From positions 1 through 64,000 of IMG/VR virus record IMGVR_UViG_3300024299_000011: a DNA stretch of 64,000 nucleotides. One strand, 5' to 3'. A program made the translations under genes and the position numbers. Positions 1-8,047 of this stretch are shown one piece after another; positions within the stretch are counted from its first letter, which is position 1; each line of letters starts with the position of its first letter. The stretch comes from a virus. The notes under the pieces were generated by a model. That model did not search any database. It was not told where the DNA came from and saw only the letters and a list, made by a program, of their open reading frames with translations.

Positions 1-2397
1 TCTTTTATTAAAGATGAGAAGTTTGATGTAGTACTTTGCGGAGAAGACGACGAAGGCAACGAGATCCTGGAATTCGGTGACTATAGAGTATATAAACCTA
101 AGCAATATTCATTAGAAGAAAATAGAAATAAAGAGATACTTAAAAACTATAAGATAGTAAGAACAGATCAAGATAGAGTTGAATTAGAAAAACATATACA
201 AGAACATACTGAAATAGCATTTGATACAGAAACTACAGGATTAAATACTAGAAAAGCTAAGATGATTGGTTTTTCTGTATGTGGTGAAGCAGGGACATCT
301 TTATACTATCCTTTATATGAATACATACACGATGAGCTACAACCTATATATGAAAATTTAGGTAGATGTGAATACTACTTAAACTTATTAGCTAGTAAGA
401 AGTTAATAATGTGGAATGGTTCTTTTGATATCAGGATAGTATTGACAAATTTTAATATAAATTTAACAGACGCCCTATATATAGAAGGGATGTTATTAAA
501 ACACACTGTACAAGAAGAAGGTCCCTTTAAGCTTAAGTTAAGTGGAATAGAAATACAAGAGTCAATAGGACTTAGTGTTGAAGAAGATGCTAACATAGAA
601 CAGCAGGAATTAAAAGAGAATGTGGAAAGTAAAGGTGGATCTTTCACACAAAAAAACATGGAGATGTACAAAGCTGACTTAGATATATTAGGAGTCTATG
701 CTTGTGCTGATGCAGATCTCACTAAAAGAATATGTGAGTATTATTTAAAGAAATTAGAAGAAGAGAATTTAGTTGAGTTTTATTTTGATGAAGAAGTTAT
801 GCCTTTATATAAAGAAGTAACTATTCCTATGGAACTTAACGGAGTAGAGTTAGATGTTGATTTACTTATAGATACTAAAAACTCCATAGAAGTTGACATA
901 ATCACGTTAGAAGAATCTGTAGTAGGTAAGTTAAAAGAAACCGAAGAGTTTCATAAATGGCTACTAGATACTGCTAAAAAAACATTTCCATCAAATAAGC
1001 AAAAAGTAGCTCAAAAGCTAATAGAAACACACGACCTACCTTTACCAAAAACTGCTACAGGAACTTACAGCTTAGCGGCCAAAGGCTTAGAAAAACTACC
1101 AGACAGTCTAGTTAAAAGCTTTTTATTAAAAGAAGAATTAGATTACACAGATTTAAATTTAGACAATATATCATTGCTTTTACTCAAAGAAAGTAAGAAT
1201 GGGTATATAAACATATCATCTAAGCCCCAAATGAAAGATTTAGTTTTTAACTATATGGGTATAAAACCTTTATCTAAAACAGAAAAAGGAAATCCTCAAT
1301 TTAATGATGATTTTATAGATTCTTTAGACAACAATGAGTTCGCGTGGATAGCCCCTTTAAAAGACTATAATAGACTAACTAAGATAAAGACATCATACAT
1401 AGATAGATTCCTGGATAATAATGAAGTTGGTAAGTATTACTTTTCTTATAAACAACATGGGACTATAAGTGGAAGGTATGGATCTGATGCACAGCAACTA
1501 CCAAGACCTAAAGAAGACGGTCAAGAATCCCCCATGGTTCTTAAATATAATAATATGATAAGAAAGATATTTGTATCTGGACAGGGTAGGGTTTTCGTAG
1601 ATTGTGATTACGAGAGTTTAGAGCCTCATGTATTTGCGCATGTTTCTGGCGATGCTGGTATAATAGATATATTTAAAAAAGGACATGACTTTTATTCTAC
1701 TATAGCAATAGCCACCGAAGGGTTGACAGGCTGTAGTGCAGATAAGTCTGCAGAAAATTACTTAGGTAAAGTAGATAAGCAAAAAAGACAACAGGCAAAG
1801 ACTTATGCTTTAGGAATTCCTTATGGGATGGGTAGTTATGCTTTAGGCAAAGATTTAGGAATACCTACAGAAGAAGCAGAGGTTCTGAGGAAAAAATACC
1901 TTAACGCATACAAAGACTTAAATTCCTGGATGGTAAGAACTAAAGCCCAAGTACAGAAAAAAGGGTTTGTTAAGTCAGAAGCTGGTAGGATACGTCATTT
2001 ACAGGAAGTTAAGAGACTATATAGTATACATAAAGATGCTTTAATGAGCTTTCCCTATAGACGAAAGTTATTAAAACAATATAATATAATAGAAATAAAT
2101 AACTGGTATAAAGATTACAAAAAGGGAATAAATAATAGTATGAATTTCCAAATACAATCTATGGCAGCAAGTATAGTCAATAGGGCGGCTATACAAATTA
2201 ATAGAGAGCTTAAAAAAAGAGGTATTGACGGATACTGCTGTGCTCAAATACATGATCAATTGATAATAAATGTACCAGAGTATAGACAGGATGAGTGTAA
2301 AGTACTTATACAAGGTATTATGGAAAATACTACTAAATTATCATTAGATCTGAAAGCTCCGCCGGAAATAGCTATTAATTGGAGTGATGGTCATTGA
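1..2397 (+). CDS. Family A DNA polymerase with 3'-5' exonuclease (5' end outside window)
   Basis: Replicative DNA polymerase of the PolA family, incomplete at its N-terminus because the reading frame is open from base 1. An internal ATG at 262 would cut off exonuclease motif I (DTETTGL, codons at 223-243), so it is not the start. Exo II is seen as NGSFD (about 412) and Exo III as YACADADLT. Polymerase motif A reads DYESLEPH, motif B RQQAKTYALGIPYG and motif C IHDQ. The residue matching E. coli Phe762 is Leu. The usual motif C Glu (HDE) is Gln here. No 5'-3' exonuclease domain is visible. The gene heads a run of tightly packed plus-strand genes for replication and nucleotide supply. The family call is firm; the effect of the two substitutions is inference. 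Confidence 0.95.
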   Translation, partial: SFIKDEKFDVVLCGEDDEGNEILEFGDYRVYKPKQYSLEENRNKEILKNYKIVRTDQDRVELEKHIQEHTEIAFDTETTGLNTRKAKMIGFSVCGEAGTSLYYPLYEYIHDELQPIYENLGRCEYYLNLLASKKLIMWNGSFDIRIVLTNFNINLTDALYIEGMLLKHTVQEEGPFKLKLSGIEIQESIGLSVEEDANIEQQELKENVESKGGSFTQKNMEMYKADLDILGVYACADADLTKRICEYYLKKLEEENLVEFYFDEEVMPLYKEVTIPMELNGVELDVDLLIDTKNSIEVDIITLEESVVGKLKETEEFHKWLLDTAKKTFPSNKQKVAQKLIETHDLPLPKTATGTYSLAAKGLEKLPDSLVKSFLLKEELDYTDLNLDNISLLLLKESKNGYINISSKPQMKDLVFNYMGIKPLSKTEKGNPQFNDDFIDSLDNNEFAWIAPLKDYNRLTKIKTSYIDRFLDNNEVGKYYFSYKQHGTISGRYGSDAQQLPRPKEDGQESPMVLKYNNMIRKIFVSGQGRVFVDCDYESLEPHVFAHVSGDAGIIDIFKKGHDFYSTIAIATEGLTGCSADKSAENYLGKVDKQKRQQAKTYALGIPYGMGSYALGKDLGIPTEEAEVLRKKYLNAYKDLNSWMVRTKAQVQKKGFVKSEAGRIRHLQEVKRLYSIHKDALMSFPYRRKLLKQYNIIEINNWYKDYKKGINNSMNFQIQSMAASIVNRAAIQINRELKKRGIDGYCCAQIHDQLIINVPEYRQDECKVLIQGIMENTTKLSLDLKAPPEIAINWSDGH

Positions 2398-2398
2398 T

Positions 2399-2635
2399 AT
2401 GAAGATACTTGATATATTCGAATATAAGAGACATAAGTTAAGAATAGAGCAATATGGAGAGTTGCTTTCGGGACTTGACAAAGTAGCAGATATATTATAT
2501 AATCATCTAAGCTATGCTGAGGTTTGGCAGCTAATACAATTAACAGAAGAAGCAAGAATTAGGTACGGAATTGAATATCAAGCATCTGTAAAGGTCTTGA
2601 ATACATATAAAGGGAATGCGAATGAAAAAAGCTAA
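2399..2635 (+). CDS. Small helical hypothetical protein
   Basis: A protein of about 78 residues beginning MKILDIFEYKRHKL, mainly helical and charged, with no family I recognise. The frame also offers GTG at 2384 and ATG at 2387. I chose ATG 2399 because it follows the polymerase stop (2395-2397) with a GGAG at 2381-2384, but the start is uncertain. Its 3' end overlaps the next gene by 14 bases, implying translational coupling. A perfect-consensus promoter-like sequence lies inside it (2475-2503). Confidence 0.6.
   Translation: MKILDIFEYKRHKLRIEQYGELLSGLDKVADILYNHLSYAEVWQLIQLTEEARIRYGIEYQASVKVLNTYKGNANEKS
2475..2503 (+). promoter_or_regulatory. Consensus sigma70-like promoter inside a gene
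   Basis: TTGACA (2475-2480), a 17-base spacer and TATAAT (2498-2503) form an exact sigma70 consensus within the small gene at 2399. A start near 2510 would give a transcript carrying the phosphoesterase and ClpP genes with a leader of about 110 bases. It may be chance inside coding sequence, but a perfect 12/12 match with ideal spacing is notable. Confidence 0.5.
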
Positions 2636-3830
2636 AAAGAAGTTAAGTCAAAAGGATATGAGAAAAGAGCTTATATCCAAGTTCAGTGAAGCAATTATAC
2701 AGGCTAGTAAGACGTATGGAGTTGATAATAGCTTAGTTACTAAAGCTCAGTTTACAGAGTTCAGCGAACTATCTGATTGGGAGTTAAGAAAGCTTGGTGG
2801 GTTTGACTCAATTAAGAAATCAGTATTCCCCTTTGACGGAGATCAGGATCTTGCATCTATTCGTGAATTAGGTAACGCTAAAGCATATATAGCGAAGTTA
2901 GAGCGAGGGTTAGGTGATAAGCAGTCTTTTGAAAAAAGAGCATTGGATACTATAATAGATTCAATAAAGTCGTTAAAGATTAGAAAATCAAAGATTAAGA
3001 AAAAGACTTTAAATAAAAAAAAGAAAATGACAATGGAACTAATGATTTCCGATGTACATTATGGAAAGAAGACAGAAAGCTTCAATTTAGATGTTTGTCA
3101 GAAGCGTATGCAAAAAGTCACAGAAGTATTTCTTGGAGAATTAGAACAAAAAGAAAAGTTTTTTAATGTAGAAAAAGTTGTTGTTGCTCTTATAGGTGAC
3201 ATCATCGAGTCCTATAGCATGCATGGCCAAGAATCAGCTCTTGCTTGTGAATTCGCCAATCCTAGACAAGTACAAGAATCTATAAATTCATTATTCTATG
3301 ATGTTTTATACCCAATAGCTGAGACAGGTATTAAAGTAGTGGTTCCGGCTGTTACAGGAAATCACGATAGGACTGAGCATAAAAAAACACTGAATAATCC
3401 TGGAGAAAACAACCTAACTTGGATAATTTATAATACATTAAAACTACTTTCCGAGGCTCATAACTTCAGTAATATAACATTTGACATTCCTAAATGTGGG
3501 TACACTCATTTAGATATATACGGAAGTATTGTATTATATGAACATGGTGATGAGTTGGGTAATGTAAATAAAGACACTATATTTAAACATATGGAAAAAC
3601 GCGGTAGACAGATTAAAAAACAGATACATATGGCCAGGTTCGGCCATTACCACGAATACGTATGCTTTGATAGGGGTAAAGCTATAGTTAATGAATCTGT
3701 TTGTGGTCAAGATTCTTATGCCCTTGAGAAGGGGTTTGATTCAACTGCCGGACAGACTATTAACTTTTATGTAGAAACTTCAACAAGACCGACAAGCTTT
3801 TACTACAGCTTTCCGATCTTCCTGGGCTAG
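2622..3830 (+). CDS. Calcineurin-like metallophosphoesterase
   Basis: A roughly 402-residue protein with the metal-binding signature of calcineurin-type phosphoesterases: ISDVHYG, IGDIIES, GNHDRTEH, then YEHGDE and GHYHEY towards the C-terminus. These supply the Asp/His/Asn ligands of a two-metal site. The N-terminal 150 residues are lysine-rich and helical and are not part of the core domain, so they may bind nucleic acid. ATG 2622 is preferred over ATG 2616 because AGGGA (2611-2615) sits 6 bases upstream. It overlaps the preceding gene and is followed two bases later by the ClpP-like gene. The substrate cannot be read from sequence; a DNA or RNA phosphodiesterase or phosphatase is plausible in this replication block. 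Confidence 0.88.
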   Translation: MKKAKKKLSQKDMRKELISKFSEAIIQASKTYGVDNSLVTKAQFTEFSELSDWELRKLGGFDSIKKSVFPFDGDQDLASIRELGNAKAYIAKLERGLGDKQSFEKRALDTIIDSIKSLKIRKSKIKKKTLNKKKKMTMELMISDVHYGKKTESFNLDVCQKRMQKVTEVFLGELEQKEKFFNVEKVVVALIGDIIESYSMHGQESALACEFANPRQVQESINSLFYDVLYPIAETGIKVVVPAVTGNHDRTEHKKTLNNPGENNLTWIIYNTLKLLSEAHNFSNITFDIPKCGYTHLDIYGSIVLYEHGDELGNVNKDTIFKHMEKRGRQIKKQIHMARFGHYHEYVCFDRGKAIVNESVCGQDSYALEKGFDSTAGQTINFYVETSTRPTSFYYSFPIFLG

Positions 3831-3832
3831 AT

Positions 3833-4411
3833 ATGAGCGGAATTAAAGTAGATGAACTGTCTCAGTTTCATGACTATAATGTGTATACTCCAGCCAGGTT
3901 AATTTACTTGACAGGAGATATAGACGAGGACACAGCTAGCGTATTTATCAAAAATATACGGTTAATGGACCATGTAACAGATAAAGACATAACCATCCTG
4001 ATAAACTCAGAAGGTGGTTGCGTTCATCAAGGAATGGCAATTTATGACGCCATAAAGGAATGTAATTCTAAAGTAACAACTCATGCAGTTGGTCCGTGCT
4101 ACTCTATGGCAAGTATAATTTTCCAAGCTGGGGACTTTAGGTTGATATCGTCCAACGCTACTATTATGATTCATATCGGAGACGAGGGTTACGGAAAAGA
4201 TCACCCAAAGAATATCGATCGATGGATAAAAGAGAATAGACGGATAGGGCAGGTAGCTGATAATGTATTATTTGAAAAGATTAAAAAGAAGAAGCCTAGG
4301 TTTAAAAAAGAGAAGTTTGATGAACTACTAGTCTTTGATACAATTTACACAGCAGAGCAGGCAGTAGAGATGGGCCTTGCAGATAAGATAGCAGAACATA
4401 AGGAGTTTTAA
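3833..4411 (+). CDS. ClpP-like serine protease
   Basis: A 192-residue S14-family peptidase. The nucleophile is Ser91 in GPCYSMAS, the His is His114 in IMIH, and the Asp lies in VFDTIYTAEQA near residue 168. The INSEGG segment and the GLADKI tail are also typical of ClpP. The length matches a single ClpP subunit without a long extension. No phage ClpX or ClpA partner is visible nearby, so it may work with a host unfoldase or alone. It sits with replication genes, far from the capsid block, which argues against a prohead protease. The start has only a weak SD but follows the upstream stop by two bases. The next gene begins on its stop codon (TAATG). Confidence 0.85.
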   Translation: MSGIKVDELSQFHDYNVYTPARLIYLTGDIDEDTASVFIKNIRLMDHVTDKDITILINSEGGCVHQGMAIYDAIKECNSKVTTHAVGPCYSMASIIFQAGDFRLISSNATIMIHIGDEGYGKDHPKNIDRWIKENRRIGQVADNVLFEKIKKKKPRFKKEKFDELLVFDTIYTAEQAVEMGLADKIAEHKEF

Positions 4412-4590
4412 TGACAGAGGAAGTAGAGTTTAAAAGCCAAGAAGAGTTAAAGAAAATGCTACTACAGCAATATATGGATTCTTATCTAAAAAAGACAGGA
4501 TTATCAGTTGATATGGTCGCACTAGTTGAAGGTAGGGATGATACTGGTAACGTTATATATTATTTCACTGAAAAAAAGGAGAGTAAATGA
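4411..4590 (+). CDS. Small hypothetical protein
   Basis: A 59-codon gene starting MTEEVEFKSQEELKKM, acidic and helical, ending KKESK. AAGGAG lies 5 bases before the ATG, which overlaps the ClpP stop by one base. Its own stop overlaps the next ATG (ATGA). The strong SD and coupling at both ends support it. No family recognised. Confidence 0.7.
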   Translation: MTEEVEFKSQEELKKMLLQQYMDSYLKKTGLSVDMVALVEGRDDTGNVIYYFTEKKESK

Positions 4591-4880
4591 AATTATTAAT
4601 TAAGTTAGCGTGTATGTTAATGCCAAAGATTGTACTTAAGTTCTTCGTAAAGCACAAGTACTTAAAACAACATCAATATCCTGCATCAACTTTAATACAC
4701 AGAAAGAATGCCAAGATTATCTACGAGATCGAATTTAATTGGTTTGACGATAAACTAATACCAGTTAGTTTGGTCCGAGAGACTCAGAGTGGGAAGCAAT
4801 TCTCAGTAAGCTATTACGATATGTATGAGTTTAGAGAGTATCAAGGTAGAGATAGAAGTGCAGGAAATAGTATAGATTAA
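4587..4880 (+). CDS. Hypothetical protein
   Basis: A 97-residue protein with a hydrophobic, basic N-terminus (MKLLIKLACMLMPKIVLKFF) that could form an amphipathic or membrane-associated helix. It is followed by a mixed strand-rich region rich in Tyr, Glu and Asp. AGGAG precedes the ATG, which overlaps the upstream stop. No known domain recognised. Confidence 0.7.
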   Translation: MKLLIKLACMLMPKIVLKFFVKHKYLKQHQYPASTLIHRKNAKIIYEIEFNWFDDKLIPVSLVRETQSGKQFSVSYYDMYEFREYQGRDRSAGNSID

Positions 4881-4896
4881 TAAATAAGGGGGAGTT

Positions 4897-5109
4897 ATGT
4901 TAGGGAGCGCAAGGATTGGGGACAAGGTTGCGGTTGAGTTAATTACAAATAGAACTGTGTATGGAAAATTACTTGAGATTAAAACTCATGGGGTTGAATT
5001 AGATTTAGAAAGATTATTTGATCCATTGACATTTTATCCATTTACGAATATAATCAGTATAAGAAAAGCAGATCAGGAGTTAACACTTAAAAAATTGGAG
5101 TTAAAATAG
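4897..5109 (+). CDS. Small beta-rich protein, possibly Sm/SH3-like
   Basis: A 70-residue protein with the pattern GDKVAVELITNRTVYGKLLE, then a hydrophobic strand and a conserved-looking FTNIISI turn. This alternation resembles the short five-strand barrels of Sm/Hfq-like or SH3-like RNA-binding proteins, but that is inference from pattern only. An AAGGGGGAG stretch lies just before the ATG. It sits immediately upstream of the ribonucleotide reductase gene, with its stop adjoining that start. Confidence 0.7.
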   Translation: MLGSARIGDKVAVELITNRTVYGKLLEIKTHGVELDLERLFDPLTFYPFTNIISIRKADQELTLKKLELK

Positions 5110-7701
5110 ATGTCAAAGTTTGATGTATTTTCAACAAAGTTCGCACAGGATATATATTTACAAAAATACAGTATGAATGGCCAAGAGAAATGGGCGGATA
5201 CAGCTAAAAGAGTGGTTGATAATGTTTGCGGCCAGCTATTAGATAGCGAAACCCAAGAAATATTAATAAAATTAATATCAGAAAGAAAGTTTATTCCAGG
5301 TGGGAGGTATTTATACTCGGCAGGAAGACCTTTTCACCAAGTTAATAACTGCTTCTTATTTAGAGCTGAAGATTCTAGAGAGGGTTGGGCAGATTTAATG
5401 CAGAAAATAACATCTTCACTAATGAGTGGTGGTGGGGTTGGTGTTGATTATAGTGCATTGAGAGAGGCTGGAGCTTCTATTAAGAAGACTGGTGGATTTA
5501 GTACAGGACCCCTTAGTCTTATAAAAATGGTTAATGAAGCGGGAAGGCACGTGATGCAAGGAGGACAAAGGCGCAGCGCTTTATGGTCCGGGCTTAACTG
5601 GTCTCATAAAGACATATTTGATTATATGACATCCAAAGACTACTCAGACAAGCTAAAGAAACTAAAAGAAGAAGATTTTACATTTGAACTTCCAATGGAG
5701 CTTACTAACATATCAGTAATATATGACACTGAGTTTTTTGTTGCAATGGAAGATAAAAAACATGAGCTACACAAACACGCAAAAAGTGTATGGGAGCAAA
5801 ACTGCAGACAAGCATTTTCTACAGCAGAACCAGGAATGAGTATGAATTTTTTAAAAGACAATGAAAGTCTCAGAAATGCGTGTGTTACTGGAGATACTGA
5901 AATATTAACAAAAAGCGGATACACTAGAATTGATTCTAAATTAGATGAGGAAACTGAGATTTGGAATGGATTTGAATGGTCTAAAGTTACCCCTAAAGTA
6001 ACCGGAGAGAATCAACAGATATTGAATATTAAATTTAGTGATGGTAGAGAACTAAAATGCACTCCCTATCATAAATTTCATTTAGCTAAAGGATATTCCG
6101 GCGAATCTGAAATAGTAGAAGCTCAGTCTTTAAGGTTAAAAGATAAATTAATAAAACATGAATTACCGATAATTAACTCTGGCGTAGAATGTAATTTAGA
6201 TGAAATATATACTCAAGGATTTTATTCTGCAGATGGAGTAAAGAATAAAAATTTAATATGGTTATATGAGCCAAAGTTTGAGTTAGAAAGTAGTTTATGT
6301 GTAACTCAGTTAGGTAAAGAATACGTAAACCAAATAGGAGTTAGAAGAAAAGGATTCAAAGCAACGTTTGATTTAAAAGAAAAAGAATATGTACCCTTTG
6401 AAGTTAATTTAAAATCTAAGTTAGCGTGGATGGCTGGGTTATTTGATGGAGATGGATGTGAATTAAAGGAGGGAGGACTACAGTTAACTTCAGTAGATTT
6501 TTCTTTCTTAAAAGATCTACAAACTTTAATAAGCACTTGTGGTGTGAATTCTAAAGTAGTGAAAGGAAATGAAGAGGGCTATAAAGATATGCCGGATCAA
6601 AAAGGCGGAACTAATTCATATTTCTGTAAAGAATCTAAAAGAATTTGTATACCATCAGTCGGAGTTCAAAAATTAAAGGAATTAGGAATGTCTTGTAAAA
6701 GATTAAACTTTGATAAATCCCCTAATAGAGATGCGTCTAGATTTGTCCAAGTTATCGGAATAGAGGAGTTAGGTGTTGAGGATTTTGTTTATTGTTTTAA
6801 TGAGCCAAAAAAACATTTAGGATTATTTAATGGAGTATTAACTGGTCAATGTACTGAAGTAACCTCAGAAGATGATTCTGATAAATGTAACTTAGGTACG
6901 TTATGGATGAATAGATTTGACAATAAAGAAGATTTTGGAGAAGCAGTAAAGTATGCAACACAGTTTCTTTTATGCGGTGGAATATATAGTGACGTTCCTA
7001 ATGAAAAAATTAGAGAAGTTGGCGACAAGAATAATAGAATAGGTCTTGGTTTAGGTGGAATGCATGAGTGGTTAATGACCAGAGGATACGACTACAACGT
7101 AAATCCTGAATTACATAAATGGTTAAATATATATGAGCAGGAATCTAATAGTGCTGCTTATATTGGTGCTAAAGATTTAGGTGTTGCTATACCAAAGGGT
7201 ATACGCAGCGTCGCACCAACTGGAACTATTGGGATACTCGCAGAAACAACAACAGGAATAGAGCCTTTGTTTTGTAAGGCATATAAAAGGCGATATTTAA
7301 AGGATGAGATTTGGGTACATCAATACGTAGTAGATGGTTCTGTTAAAAGATTAATGGAACAAGGTGTTGAAATAGAAAAGATACAAGATGCTTACGACCT
7401 TTCTTTTAAGCAGAGAGTCAAGTTTCAGGCAGACGTGCAGAATTATGTAGATATGGCTATATCTAGCACATGCAACTTACCTCAATGGGGGTCGGAAGAA
7501 AATAATGAAGAGTCCTTGAAAAAGAACTCTAAGATGCTACTAAAATATGCTAAAAGGTTAAGGGGATTCACTTGTTATCCTGATGGAAGTAGAGGTGGTC
7601 AGCCATTAACTAGAGTTGAACTTGATGAAGCTTTGGGTAAAGAGGGGCAAGTATTCGAAGAACATGAAGATGACTGCGTTTCTGGCGTATGTGGAGTCTA
7701 A
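5110..7701 (+). CDS. nrdJ: Class II (adenosylcobalamin-dependent) ribonucleotide reductase, intein-containing
   Basis: This enzyme reduces ribonucleoside triphosphates or diphosphates to deoxy forms and should need vitamin B12 as radical source. Recognisable features are VNNCFLF (redox Cys), the NAC/TEV catalytic Cys segment, CNLG, PTGTIGILAETTTGIEP, KAYKRRYLK and YPDGSRGGQPLT. The C-terminal CVSGVC pair is the thiol-relay tail. The pattern fits the monomeric NrdJ type. The 863-codon frame contains an intein (residues 258-580) inserted exactly before the catalytic Cys. The mature extein is about 540 residues, shorter than the roughly 740-residue lactobacillus enzyme, with the N-terminal domain trimmed. 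It precedes a membrane protein gene and shares the block with thyX and dut. No NrdA/NrdB or NrdD is seen in the window. Confidence 0.93.
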   Translation: MSKFDVFSTKFAQDIYLQKYSMNGQEKWADTAKRVVDNVCGQLLDSETQEILIKLISERKFIPGGRYLYSAGRPFHQVNNCFLFRAEDSREGWADLMQKITSSLMSGGGVGVDYSALREAGASIKKTGGFSTGPLSLIKMVNEAGRHVMQGGQRRSALWSGLNWSHKDIFDYMTSKDYSDKLKKLKEEDFTFELPMELTNISVIYDTEFFVAMEDKKHELHKHAKSVWEQNCRQAFSTAEPGMSMNFLKDNESLRNACVTGDTEILTKSGYTRIDSKLDEETEIWNGFEWSKVTPKVTGENQQILNIKFSDGRELKCTPYHKFHLAKGYSGESEIVEAQSLRLKDKLIKHELPIINSGVECNLDEIYTQGFYSADGVKNKNLIWLYEPKFELESSLCVTQLGKEYVNQIGVRRKGFKATFDLKEKEYVPFEVNLKSKLAWMAGLFDGDGCELKEGGLQLTSVDFSFLKDLQTLISTCGVNSKVVKGNEEGYKDMPDQKGGTNSYFCKESKRICIPSVGVQKLKELGMSCKRLNFDKSPNRDASRFVQVIGIEELGVEDFVYCFNEPKKHLGLFNGVLTGQCTEVTSEDDSDKCNLGTLWMNRFDNKEDFGEAVKYATQFLLCGGIYSDVPNEKIREVGDKNNRIGLGLGGMHEWLMTRGYDYNVNPELHKWLNIYEQESNSAAYIGAKDLGVAIPKGIRSVAPTGTIGILAETTTGIEPLFCKAYKRRYLKDEIWVHQYVVDGSVKRLMEQGVEIEKIQDAYDLSFKQRVKFQADVQNYVDMAISSTCNLPQWGSEENNEESLKKNSKMLLKYAKRLRGFTCYPDGSRGGQPLTRVELDEALGKEGQVFEEHEDDCVSGVCGV
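5881..6849 (+). mobile_element. Intein with LAGLIDADG endonuclease in nrdJ
   Basis: A 323-residue in-frame insertion that starts CVTGDTEILT (splicing block A, Cys1). It has block B as CTPYHKF and two LAGLIDADG-like motifs, GFYSADG and MAGLFDGDG, so the homing endonuclease is probably intact. It ends with block F/G as FVYCFNEPKKHLGLFNG and then VLTGQ. The +1 residue is the catalytic Cys of the host enzyme. The final residues are Gly-Gln rather than the usual His-Asn. Gln-ending inteins are known, so splicing is plausible but not assured. Confidence 0.9.
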
Positions 7702-7940
7702 ATAAGCTAATAGGCGGATCAGGATCGGTTCTCCTAGCTTTGTGTGGATTTCCGGCAATGATAGACGTCATCAACAAGGGACACGCTGACGGGTATTCTG
7801 TGGCGTTCATCTTGATGTGGTGGCTTGGAGAGGCCCTAAGCCTCGTATATGTCTTAAATAAAGACAAAGATCTCATACAAATACTTAATTACATATTTAA
7901 CTTGACATTTATATCAATTATAGTTTATTATATGTTGTAG
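7689..7940 (+). CDS. Small three-helix membrane protein, PQ-loop/SemiSWEET-like
   Basis: An 83-residue protein with three hydrophobic segments: GSVLLALCGFPAMIDVI, the SVAFILMWWLGEALSLVYVL region, and a C-terminal IFNLTFISIIVYYML. The spacing and the Gly/Pro/Trp pattern resemble a single PQ-loop repeat as in SemiSWEET transporters, which act as dimers. This is inference without an alignment. The ATG overlaps the end of nrdJ by 13 bases and has a weak SD, so the exact start is unsure. Confidence 0.6.
   Translation: MWSLNKLIGGSGSVLLALCGFPAMIDVINKGHADGYSVAFILMWWLGEALSLVYVLNKDKDLIQILNYIFNLTFISIIVYYML
7902..7931 (+). promoter_or_regulatory. Sigma70-like promoter before the cloverleaf RNA
   Basis: TTGACA (7902-7907), an 18-base spacer and TATTAT (7926-7931) predict a start near 7938, five bases before the structured element at 7943-8023 and ahead of the helicase gene at 8048. 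It lies within the 3' end of the preceding membrane protein gene. Confidence 0.6.
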
Positions 7941-7942
7941 TA

Positions 7943-8023
7943 GCAAGTATCGTCTAATAGGCATTACCAGGACACCAGCCGTTACGCGCTGGAGATATTG
8001 GACTCGTCGAGCCAATTACTTGT
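7943..8023 (+). ncRNA. tRNA-like cloverleaf element
   Basis: An 81-base element between genes. The ends GCAAGTA and TACTTGT form a 7-bp closing stem. Inside are a GTC/GAC D-like arm in the context TCGTCTAAT...GGACA (very like the D-arm of tRNA-Glu), a CCAGC/GCTGG arm and an ATTGG/CCAAT arm. Every loop departs from a tRNA: the D-like loop is too long, the anticodon-like loop has 8 bases (CGTTACGC) and the T-like arm carries a CTC/GAG extension instead of a TTCGA loop. It could be a degenerate tRNA, an unusual tRNA, or a structured 5' leader of the helicase mRNA. The reading is by eye only. Confidence 0.45.
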
Positions 8024-8047
8024 GAAATTTAACCAAAAGGGACTACT

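Noticed and set aside
262-2397. Starting the DNA polymerase at ATG 262
   Set aside because: The frame is open upstream to base 1 and contains exonuclease motif I (DTETTGL) before this ATG, so the gene begins outside the window.
3833-4411. ClpP-like protein as prohead protease
   Set aside because: It lies with early replication genes on the opposite strand and about 40 kb from the capsid genes, and scaffold and capsid have their own block.
7943-8023. Calling the cloverleaf a standard tRNA gene
   Set aside because: The anticodon loop has 8 bases and no TTCGA T-loop is present, so an amino-acid assignment would be invented.
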